This document shows, piece after piece, positions 46,916-57,139 of a stretch of DNA of 64,000 nt. The position numbers and the translations under genes were made by a program. Source of the stretch: Cyclina sinensis. Its lineage: Eukaryota > Mollusca > Bivalvia > Venerida > Veneridae. Position 1 is the first letter of the stretch, and the number at the start of each line of letters is the position of its first letter. The notes under the pieces were generated by a model that saw only the letters and a program-made list of their open reading frames with translations, did not search any database and was not told the DNA's origin. Location: NCBI GenBank assembly GCA_012932295.1, contig JAAONU010000013.1, positions 5,874,603 to 5,938,602 on the forward strand. Direction: 5' to 3'.

Positions 46916-47790
46916 GGAATGCGGATTGGGACGTGTCATTTGCAACTTGCCAGTTGCTATTTGCCATTAGTTACTTGCTAGTTGTCACTTGCTAGTTGCT
47001 TCTTGCTATTTGTTATTTGCTTCTTGCCATTGGCCATTTGTTATACTTTGATTGAATCTCTTTTCACTGAACGAAAACAAACCGGATATTGTTACGTGAT
47101 TTAATTGTTTCATAAAGAAAGTGCTGTGCACAAATTTATCGTTTCTGATATTTTTTCGGATTAGACCGACTGAAACTGTAGATTATTTTTAAATATTTTC
47201 TTACATGTAATGGAGGAGACACCGTGGTCCAGGGGTAGAGCGCGGGTACAAATCGCGTCAGAGGCGAGATTCTCTCGCGATCTTCACATTCCTCCACGCT
47301 ACTCGAATACTGGTATGGAACCCAGTAAGCAGTCATCAATCTAAGTTGTAAGAACTTGTATCGCAATCGATATAAAAATAAATGAATCTAATAAACTAAA
47401 CATGTACATCTAATAGTTTTGCTTGTTGCTAGTTGCCAGTTGCTATTTGCCATTTGCCACTTGCTAGTTGTCACTTGTTAGTTGCGTGTTGCTTCTTGCT
47501 ATTTGTTACTTGTCACTTGCTATTGGCCGTTTGCTATACTTTGATTGAATCCCTTTTCACTGTAAGAAAACAAAGCGGATATTGCTACGTGATTTAATTA
47601 TCCCATAAAGAAAGTGCTCACAGTAAAGACATGTTTGCTTCACGGCCAAAAGTCCAAATTATTCTGTATATTTCCAGCTCGTTTTGTCGGTGACTGAGAA
47701 ACAAACCGACAGTTAAAATCACAAAAAGCAAGTGGCAAGTAGCAAGTATCAGGTGGCAAATAGCAAGTGGCATGTCCCAACCCGCATTCC
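46916..47790. mobile_element. Inverted-repeat element with TTGCTATTTGCCA satellite termini
   Basis: The left end GGAATGCGGATTGGGACGTG and the right end on the minus strand GGAATGCGGGTTGGGACATG are inverted. Both run into a degenerate array of TTGCTAGTTGCCACTTGC-like 7-mers. The interior holds two copies of a ~190-bp unit (TTGATTGAATC.CTTTTCACTG at 47049 and 47539) and a tRNA-like head between them. No ORF. Confidence 0.82.
47214..47296 (+). repeat. tRNA-like head in the centre of the 46916 element
   Basis: GGAGACACCGTGGTCCAGGG and GTAGAGCGCGGG resemble the 5' half and A box of a tRNA or of the SINE head. No good B box follows. Confidence 0.35.
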
Positions 47791-48833
47791 ATAGTTAAAT
47801 GCCCATTGTTCCTTATTATTTCCATGTATTCACGCACCCTTCTGTCCTGTATAATATTATTATGTTTCAGAACTATCATAGAAAAATATAATAAATTGTG
47901 GGACAAAATAGGCGCATATAGCACTGAGCTGTTGTTATAATCATCATAATAAAAAATTCAAAATATTCAATATTTTTTGTAATTGTGTTTCAAAAAAATG
48001 CTTTTCGTACCATCTCAAATCGAAAAGTATCTGTTTATATTTTAAGATCTTAAATATATTTTTTTTGAATACTTCAATTTAGTAGTATATGTGTTTTATC
48101 TTTTTTAATTATACATTATACAAGAATATACCATTGCCAGTCGCTCAGCAAATATATTGGGGCTTGGACTGGGGCTGGACTGTGCGTAGAAGGGAATTTT
48201 AAGATCGTTCCAAAGTCTGGTTGTTCGGGGGGGCGGGGGGATGAGTTCATGTGGTATTGGGTTCGGGACTGTGGAATTAGGTAGTTAGGTTTCTAGCTGG
48301 AGTAATGTGGTTATGGTCGATGCACACCAGGTCAGTCATTATGCAATATAATCAAGTAGACGAAATCTCCTCCCAGTTTATACTATAAATTAAGTTAGAC
48401 GAAAACGAAGTTAGACGAAAACTCCGTAAATTTTATCTTCTGTATCGTCAGCTTGACGGTATGGTAGGGAATTTCTAAAAAATGTCTCATTTTAACGCTA
48501 ACAGCAAATAACTCATTTAAATTTCCCCCATGTTATTTCAGAGCTAATTTTGTTTATAAGTCGATAAAAGATAAAGTAAAATATCAAACTGAATATTTCA
48601 ACGAACTGATGTGCATCGCATACGCCACATACTGTAGGTGTTTGGAGAATTTTCGGATGCATCCGTTCGTCTGTCAATTTTTCGGTAAGTTTTATCGATA
48701 TGTTTGTTTCACCACTGCATGTAATTTATTCAGTATCATTATGTGATAGGTGTTTCTTTTTCTTGAATATTTCATATTGCAAAATTTTCCAAGATCGCAC
48801 CAAACTCGAAAATTCTTGGAATAACGGACTTTT

Positions 48834-50198
48834 CGGTCCATGGCCATTTCGGACCGGTTTACAGACGTTTCACCCCAAGACTTTTCTTCACCGAGACAAT
48901 TCACCCCCAAGACTTTTCCTCCCAAGACTTTTCTCTCCCAGTATTTTATTGTACAAGACATTACACCCCCAAAATATAAAATTACTCAGGTGGTGAATTT
49001 TATTTATATTTTCTTGTTTATTTTTAAAGTTGAGTTCGGAAGATTTATTTTCATACTTTTTAAGAGATAATGGCTTTTGAATGACTGAATTAATCACATT
49101 ATCGGCACCTTTTTACAGTTCACATCTTTAAGAAGCATGCAATGTTTGGAATGTTTATTGTATATTGCCAGTGATTGGGAATATACAAAATCCTCACACA
49201 TTTCAGGATGAGGTGCTGATTAAAAGGGAGTATAATTAAAACACAATCAGGACTTTATTTCAAAACTTCCTCAATCTTTTATTCACTCATTTATTTAAAA
49301 AGCAAACAGGTGATTAACTGACAATACAAATAAAACTTTTTTTAAAAAGACAGACATAATATACATTTTTTAATTCCATTATTACAAATTCTTGAAAATA
49401 AAACATCAGCAGGTTTAATATAATTCATAATCAATCCATTAATAAACATTAGTAAGTTAAAGACATTTTTTTTATTGTTTATGTTCTCACTATTTAATAT
49501 GGAGGCACCACCCTCTGAGGTTTTAATCAAAAATTTTTTTCAAAAAGACCATCATCAAAGTGATTAAAATAATTCATAATAACTGAAAACAAACGGGATT
49601 GTATTAATTACAAATTTTTTCATTGGTTATGTTTGCACCTTTTAATATGAAAGCACCGCCTTCTTTGATGTTAATCAACAGAATTTTCAAAGACACCATA
49701 TATTAATAATTTATAATTCATTTACAAATTTAACCTTGTATTATATTGTTATTTCTTGAATATTAAGATAATACTTTTTTAAACCTAAACTTTTTCAAAT
49801 CATTGATTTAATATTAATCATTTATTGTATTATTTATATTTATTTCATAAAATAAAACGTATTTTTATATAACATATTTTTTATTATATATTTTTATGTA
49901 TAAAAAATGTATATGACTTAATTGATGATAATTTTCATATTTAATACACATTATATTTCCTAATTTTTTCTTCAAATTATGATCAGAAAAATAATCTCAA
50001 CGGTATATCAATTTGAAACATAATAAAGAATATGTATTGGGGATGAAAAGACTGAATAAGTATAGACATTTTACCCCCAACATGGGGGTGAAATGTCTTG
50101 GGAGGAAACGTCTTGGGAGGAAAAGTCTTGGGGGTGAAACGTCCATCAACCTTTGGACCGGACATTACGGACCAGATTTAGGGACACTTCGGACCATG
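48834..50198. mobile_element. Inverted-repeat element with (CCCCCAAGACTTTTCCTC) satellite termini
   Basis: The left end runs CGGTCCATGGCC, then GACGTTTCACCCCAAGACTT and further CCCAAGAC repeats to about 48970. The right end (about 50066-50198) is its inverse, with GGAGGAAAAGTCTTGGGGGT and GGACCGGACATTACGGACCA. The AT-rich core of about 1.1 kb has no ORF. Confidence 0.8.
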
Positions 50199-50673
50199 TT
50201 CAAAAACATATTTGTTCATGTATTAAAATGAATAAAACGTTCTTGTTATTGTATAAAAGGTTTTATAGGAAATATCCTAGCTGATTTTTTTATGATTATA
50301 CCGCCGAAAAGACCAAAGAATACTGGAAGACTATGACATAGAGAAAACATTTATGGGTACATGGAAAAACCGGATAGCACCGGAAATATCATTAATAAAT
50401 CTATTTGTAATACTTAAAATGCAATAAAATATTATTTTCATGTGTTTTTAATAGAAAATTGAGTGCTTTGCGGTGTTTCGGTGCTATCTGGTGCTTTCCG
50501 AGTTTTCCATGCACCGAACATTTATTGCCTTCTTAATTTACTTTTTACTTCATATATTTTAACTATAAGCTTCAGTAATCATTGCCATTGTCTTAAATGC
50601 TATGTCTAAATGTATATTAAAGAGAACTAGAAATCGATTTAATGTGGATCATTCTCATTATTTTCTGGTCAAT

Positions 50674-51920
50674 AATGTCCCCAAATCTGGTCCGTAATGT
50701 CCCTTAAACTGGTCCGTAATATAATTGGATATTAATGATTTGTCCACCAAAGATATTAATTATAAAAAATGTTTAAGAGACGAAAAAAACAGTAATACCT
50801 GTAATGATATTTAAGCAATATCCAGTTTTGTATTATATTATTATATAGCACAACTGATTCTTTTTTAAATGTTTCTAAATGTTGAAACTACATATACGGT
50901 ATGCTACATTCACTAGTCTACCAATAAAAGTGGTTGTTCGCATCTTTCATATTTCAATTAAAGAATGTCATGTTGATATTATTTACTCAAATTGATTATG
51001 ATGGTGTTTGCTGAAATTAAAGAAGACATCGAGTGGCAATTAATAGACAGATCGCTAGACGATTGGCTGATCAGGAAAAAACAAAAACATAATTAAAACA
51101 TATTTGATTTATAATTTAACATTTAATTTATAGGCCACACTTGTGTTTCGTTTCGACAAGATTGGCCAATTAGAGAAAACTTTACCAATATAGGATTATA
51201 AACAACTTAATATAAGTAGAGATTATATTAAATTTTTTAAACATTGTTTCTATCTTGCTTTCACTTGTGTCAAGGTGGTTACAGTTAAGTTACCGAAAAT
51301 AGAAATAAAAAATATATTAAAATAAAAAAAGGAAATAGCAAATTTTACATTAACTCTATTTCATTTGAATTTTGTATATATTTGTTACATAATATCTTTA
51401 AGCCAAATTAATGATTAATGATTGTATATAATCATGTGTATGTAAATATGTTGTTTTAATGCATTTGTTTGTAATAAAAATCATTCACTGTATTGTTGTA
51501 AAATATGTTGCAAATAAAATTTCAGACTGATAAAGCATCATGTTGGTTTTTTGGTAATTTTGACATTCTTCTTGACAAACAAACGTTTTGCTAACTTTTT
51601 TCAGCACATTTAACAATAGAGTAATTAACAGAATTTGTAGATATCAACCAATTATCAAGGAATCTAACAATTTTTCATTACTTAATAAGAAATTTCACAA
51701 GTTTTCACAATCATGTTCTGTGGAATGGAGAACGTGTGTCCAGCCAATCATTCTAGTATCATCTTTTGTGAGCGACTTTGCATTATATCAAGTTCTTTGT
51801 TTTTATTTTAACTGAAATAGTACAAGTACTTTGAAATAACTTTTCAAAGTGTAATTACCATATAAAACATTTGGAAAAAATACGGACCTTATGATGGACA
51901 TTACGGACCAGATTATTAGA
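50674..51920. mobile_element. Second element bounded by GGTCCGTAATGTCC motifs
   Basis: AATGTCCCCAAATCTGGTCC then GTAATGTCC..GGTCCGTAAT at 50674-50722 is inverted at 51879-51920 (TACGGACC, GGACATTACGGACCAGATTA). The motifs are shared with the right end of the 48834 element, so the two are related or one nested structure. The core is AT-rich without coding potential. Confidence 0.6.
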
Positions 51921-51959
51921 ATTTAGTTAGTAGATCTAAATGTAGTTTTCAGGCTGAAG

Positions 51960-52717
51960 GTGGATATCGACCATTCAAAAAATAACGGTCTGTCCGTCCG
52001 TCACAAATCTTGTCCGGACTACTCCTCAGAAACTACTGGTGCAATTTCATCCAAACTTTACAGGAACGATCAGTACCAAGTCTAGTTGTGCATGTTTTGG
52101 GCATTTTCAAGCCCAATGATTTTTGTGAGAGTTATGGCCCTTTTATGATTTTTATTTTGAAAGTTTGCCCGGACTACTTCTCTTATACTACTAATGCAAT
52201 TTGAATGAATTTTACAGGATTGATCAGTACCTCAAGTACTTGCGCATATCTAACAGGTTATTCAGTTGAATGATTTTTGGCTGAGTTATGGCCCTTGAAT
52301 GAAAAAGGCGTTTTAGCCAAATAATGAAATTTGTGTTGCAGGCTTCACAGTAGCTGCAACATGCTAAAAAGAAGCCATGACATATCGAGATCACTTCCCC
52401 ATCCTCTGTCTGTCCATCCGTCTGTCCATCTGTCTGTCCATCACAAAACTTGTTCGGACTACTCCTCAGAAACTACTGGTTCGATTTCATCTAAACTTTA
52501 CAGGAATGATCAGTACCAAGTCTAGTTGTGCATATTATCAGCATTTTTCAGTTCAATAATTTTTGTCAGAATTATGGCCTTTTAATGATTTTAATATTTA
52601 AAGTTTGTCCGGACTACTTCTCTTACTACTAAAGCAATTTAAATGAAATGTTACAGGATTGTTCTGTATCTCAAGTACTTGTGCATGTCTTACAGGTTTT
52701 TCTGTTGAATGATTTTT
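51960..52717 (+). mobile_element. Pearl-like family 5 element, two ~436-bp units, interrupted
   Basis: GGTCTGTCCGTCCGTC is followed by TCCGGACTACTCCTCAGAAA. The block TACTCCTCAGAAACTACTGG ... TTTTAGCC starts again at about 52448. The second unit is split at 52717 by the family-2 element and resumes at 54180-54225 with TTGGCTGAGTTATAGCCC. Confidence 0.7.
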
Positions 52718-54179
52718 AGCTCACCTGAGCAAATGCTCAGGGTGAGCTATTGTGATCACCCTGTGTCCGGCGTCCGTCGTCCGTCGTCAACATTTTACTT
52801 TAAATGACATCTCCTCCTAAACCACAAAGCTATTTTTAACCAAACTTTACAGAAATGTTCCTTATATTGCCCTTTCCTAAAATTGCTCAAACCGTTCCGC
52901 TCCATTGCACATAAGGGATGCAAAAGCTAAAAATAGAAAAAATTTCAAACAACATCTCCTCCTAAACGGTTAAGAGATTTTCCACCAAATTTCACAGAAA
53001 TGTTCCTTACATAGCCCTCTATAAAAATTGCTAAAATGGTTCCGCTCCATTGAACAAAATGGCTGCCAGAGCTAAAAATAGATTTTTATCGATATTTGGC
53101 TTCAAATGACATCTCCTCCTTAACCACTTGGCCATTTTAAACCAAATTTGACAGAAATGTTCCTTATAATGCCCTTTTCTAAAATTGCACAAACCGGTCG
53201 GCTCCATTGCACATAAGGGCTACAAAAGCTAAAAATAGAAAAAAATGTAAACAACATCTCCTCCTAAACGGTTGGGAGATTTTCCACCAAATTTCACTGA
53301 AATGTTCCTTTCATAGCCCCATATAAAAATTGCTAAAATGGTTCCGCCCCTTTGAACAAATTGGCTGCCAGAGCTAAAAATAGATTTTTGTCAATATTTG
53401 GCTTCAAATGACATCTCCTTCTAAACCACTTGGCCATTTTAAACCAAATTTGACAGAAATGTTCCTTATAATGCCCTTTTCTAAAATTGCTCAAACCTTC
53501 TGCTACATTGCACATAAGGGCTGCAAAAGCTAAAAATAGAAAAAAATTCAAACAACATCTCCTCCTAAACGGTTGGGAGATTTTCCACCAAATTTCACTG
53601 AAATGTTCCTTACATTGCCCTCTATTAAAATTGCTAAAACAGTTCTGCTCCATTGAACAAAATTGCCGCCAGATCTAAAAATAGATTTTCGTCAATATTT
53701 TGCTTCAAATGACATCTCCTCCAAAAGCACGTGGCAATTTTAAGCCAAATTTGACAGAAATGTTCCTTATAAGGCCCTTTTCTAAAATTGCTCTAACCGT
53801 TCCACTCCATTGCACATAAGGGCTGCAAAAGCTAAAAGTAGAAAAGAAATCAAACAGCATCTCCTCCTCAATGGCAAGGTAATTTTCCATCAAATGTCAC
53901 CGAAATGTTCCTTACATACCCCTGCATTAAAATTGCTTAAACGGTTCTGCTCCATTGAACAAAATGGCCACCGGAGCTAAAAATAGGTTGTTTTAAAAAT
54001 ATTGCTTCAAATGACATCTCTTCACAAGCTGTTATTACGAAATTGCCTCTGACCCATGGATTTTTTGTATAAAAGATGAGATCTTTGAATATCTTCAGTT
54101 GGAAAATGTCATGTTGCATCTGATGTTTGCTCAAGCAAAGTACTCAGGTGAGCGATCCAGGGCCATCATGGCCCTCTTG
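52718..54179 (+). mobile_element. Pearl-like element, family 2, copy D, with ~302-bp higher-order repeat
   Basis: The 5' hairpin AGCTCACCTGAGC/AAAT/GCTCAGGGTGAGCT is followed by GTCCGTCGTCCGTCGTC. GACATCTCCTCC marks units at 52806, 53108, 53410, 53711 and 54013; each period of about 302 bp consists of two related ~150-bp halves. The 3' hairpin GGGCCATCATGGCCC leads into TCTTG and TT. The insertion point within the family-5 unit is exactly visible. Confidence 0.8.
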
Positions 54180-54335
54180 TTGGCTGAGTTATAGCCCTTT
54201 AATAAAAAAATGCGTTTTAGCCTACAAACTGTCCAATCACCTCTCAATACTACTGTTTAATTGGCTATCATCAGGCGACACGTGATCACTGATCGCCCTT
54301 GTTTTAAATTGCGCTTCCCGGTTTTTTTTATCTTG

Positions 54336-54800
54336 TTCACACGAGATACTACATGTAGCTCCAAGGAGCGACTTAGTATCTCATAAAAACGAGTTACTTA
54401 CTTTCTAAGTGGTGGGAATGAGTTGAAAAAAAAGAGAAGTGCAAATCTGAAAAAAATAAAATTTCGTTCTAAAAATGAGTGGCGCATTAAAAAAAAAGAA
54501 TCATGTTATAAAAAAAAGGACATTGCAAGTTAGCTGTGTTGAAGGAAGTCTTACTAACTCGTTGGAACGAGTTAGCTATGTTGTGGGAAAAACTAAAGTT
54601 TCATCCCCATGACATACTAAGTCATTTCCTTAAGTAAGTTTCTCATAGGAACGAGATTAAAAAAAAGAGAAGTGCAATTTGAAATAAAAAGTAGTGCTTT
54701 GAAAAAAGAGTTGCACAATATCTTGCTATCTGATTCTCGTTCCCACGACATAGCTAACTAATTCCCATGAGTTAGTCAGTGGTTCTCTTGACATAGCAAA
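54336..54800. repeat. Repeat with recurring ACGAGTTAGCTATGTCGTGGGAACGAG motifs
   Basis: Variants of (A)ACGAG, TAGTATCTC, GTTAGCTATGTTGTGGGA and their inverses recur at both ends, around a core with AAAAAAAAGAGAAGTGCAA twice. It resembles the satellite-ended elements at 46.9 and 48.8 kb but has no clear terminal inverted repeat. Confidence 0.5.
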
Positions 54801-54819
54801 CATGCGCAGTTCTTTTTTT

Positions 54820-56508
54820 GTCGAGCCGCTTGCGGTGAGTTCGACTTAGTCGCCACTTTTGGCGTATGGTTTGGTGTATGTGCGTCTGTGCGTCCGTCCG
54901 GATTTGTCCAGTCCATATCTTGCTCATTCTTTGAAGGATAACAAAATAATTTGGTACAAATGTTCACCATGATGGGGTTGTGTGTCGCACACAAAACCCA
55001 GGTCAGCCGCTCAAAGGTCAAGGTCACACTTGGGGATCAGCGCAAAACCCGTGTTCGGAGCGTAACTTCTACATGCATGGAGGGATTTTAATATAACTTG
55101 GGACAAATATTCTCCATAGTGAGGCAGTTTGTTGCGCGAAAAATTCAGGTGTCTGTGGCAAAGGTCAAGGTCACACTTAGTGGTCAAAAGTCAAATAACA
55201 AAATATAACATTCATTTGTGTGTTTAACTTCCATATACATGGATGGATTTGAATATAACTTAGCACAAATGTTCTCCATGTTGAGTTAAGTTGTCTCGCG
55301 CAAAATGACGGTCAAGGTCACAAGAGGTCAAAGGTCAAATAAAAATATTAAAATTTGTTTGTTGGCGCTGTATCTTTCTTATGCTTTAAAGTATTATGCT
55401 TAGTGGTCAGAGGATTTGAAAAATTTAATTGTCTGTGGCAAAGGTCAAGGTCACATTCAGGGGTCAAAGGTCAAATAACAAAATAAAACATTCATTTGAG
55501 AGTATAACTTCTATATACACAGATGGATTTTAATATAACTTAGCACAAATGTTTTCCATGTTGAGTTGAGTTGTCTGGCGCATATGAAGGTCAAGGTCAC
55601 AAGAGGTCAAAGGTCAGATAAAAATATTAAAATTTGTTTGTTGGCGCTGTATCTTGCTCATGCTTTAAACTATTATGCTTAGTGGTCAGAGGATTTTGAA
55701 ATTGTTGAGCCCCCTTGTGGTGAGGTTGACTTAGTCGCTGCTTTTCACTTTTTGTGGTTTGGTGTATGTGTGTCCGTCAGTCCATGTGTCTGTCTAGATT
55801 TGTCCTGTCTATATCTTGCTCATTCTTTGAAGGATTACAAAATAGTTTGATACAAATGTTCACCATGATGGGATGGTGTGTCACACGCAAAACCGAGGTC
55901 CGCCACTCAAAGGGCAAGATCACACTTGGAGGGTCAGCTCAATACCCGTGTCCTGAGCGTAACTTCTACATGCGTGCCGGGATTTTAATAACTTGGGACA
56001 AATGTTTTCCATAGTGAGGCGGAGTGTCACGCGAAAAATTCAGGTGTCTGTGGTAAAGGTCAAGGTCTTACTTCAGGGTCAAAGGTCAAATAAATTAAAA
56101 CATTCATTTGTGAGTATATTTCTTTATACATGGATGGATTTTTATATATGTTACAACAAAATTTAATGTTCTCCATAGTGAGTTGAGTTGTCTTGCGCAA
56201 AATGAAGGTCAAGGTCACAAGAGGTCAAAGATCAAATAAAAATATCAAAATGTTCAAATAACATGAATTGAGTTTTTTAGGCACAAATGTTCATCATGAG
56301 ACTTCGTGTCATGCACATGAACCAGGTCACTGGGTCAGAGATCAAGGTCACCTAAGATGATGCAATGTCAAGATTTTGCCTTGGGTATACAGTGGATGTG
56401 CTGCGCACATTCACCTATGTATTCATCTTTCTCCTTGATCTGAAGCTTATAGGTTCAGGTTTGAATTAAGACGAGCGGACTCGACATTCTGCCCGTGGGC
56501 ATGTCTTG
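54820..56508 (+). mobile_element. Pearl-like element, family 6, tandemly doubled
   Basis: 5' GTCGAGCCGCTTGCGGTGAG and TTCGAC is followed by TGCGTCCGTCCGG; a second 5' module (TTGAGCCCCCTTGTGGTGAG) starts at about 55705, roughly 885 bp on. Units contain CTCAAAGGTCAAGGTCACA. The 3' end is GCCCGTGGGCATGTCTTG then TT, present once at the far end. Confidence 0.7.
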
Positions 56509-56533
56509 TTTATACTATGATTCTTTTTTTTTA

Positions 56534-57130
56534 TTGCACTCCTCAAATGCAATACTTTTTGAATTTCTTTCATAGGGAGAATAATTTTGTTGGCAGCTTC
56601 TTGATCTTTCACTGTTGCATTGGAGGTTCCTGTGACTTTGCTTTCTTCTTTGGGCTGAACTACACCTTGCTGAGTGTGTACAAATGTAGGTTGTAGATGT
56701 CAGAGCTTGCTACTTCCTTTCAGCTGCCCCTGAAAGTACTAACAGAAGGAGGAGGTATAAGTCTTTATTAAAAGACTCTTAGCTGCTCATTTTGGGCCAT
56801 GAAATCTTGGGTAGTCTTTCACTTAAAGTTGTTTGTTGATTTTCCCTGACTGGATCAGCCTGCAGGTCTTCAGATGGTGATGATTCCCATGGCTTTTGGA
56901 AGGTTTATTTGCTGTCTAGGCTTTTGAGTTGTGTACCACTTTTTTGTCCTCACTTAGCTCTGAAGCTGTGCACTCACTTTCCCATCTGCACTGTGCTCCA
57001 GAAATGGAGGAATTCTTTTCCACACAGTTCACTCCAAAATATGACCTTTAACAGCATGTTCCTCTGTATCTTTAGCCCAACCTGTAAACAGCCTGCCCTC
57101 CTGAGATGGCGACAATTTGTGGATAGAATC
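56534..57130 (-). pseudogene. Eroded coding remnant, unknown protein
   Basis: Minus strand from 57130 one frame can be followed for 121 codons without frameshift to TAA at 56768. Internal stops are TGA (57029-57031, 56870-56872, 56855-56857, 56819-56821) and one TAA (56954-56956). It includes PSQEGRLFTGWAKDTEEHAV and KWYTTQKPRQQINLPKAMGI. A second open block (56694-56533) in another frame has QGVVQPKEESKVTGTSNATV. Four of five stops could be CGA-to-TGA changes. I recognise no family. Confidence 0.35.
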
Positions 57131-57139
57131 TGATACACC

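Noticed and set aside
53333..53653. 106-aa minus-strand frame with repeated NF..G..KEHF..IW.K motifs
   Set aside because: It is a translation of the ~150-bp tandem units of the pearl-like element; the periodicity is that of the DNA repeat and the frame is not kept across units.
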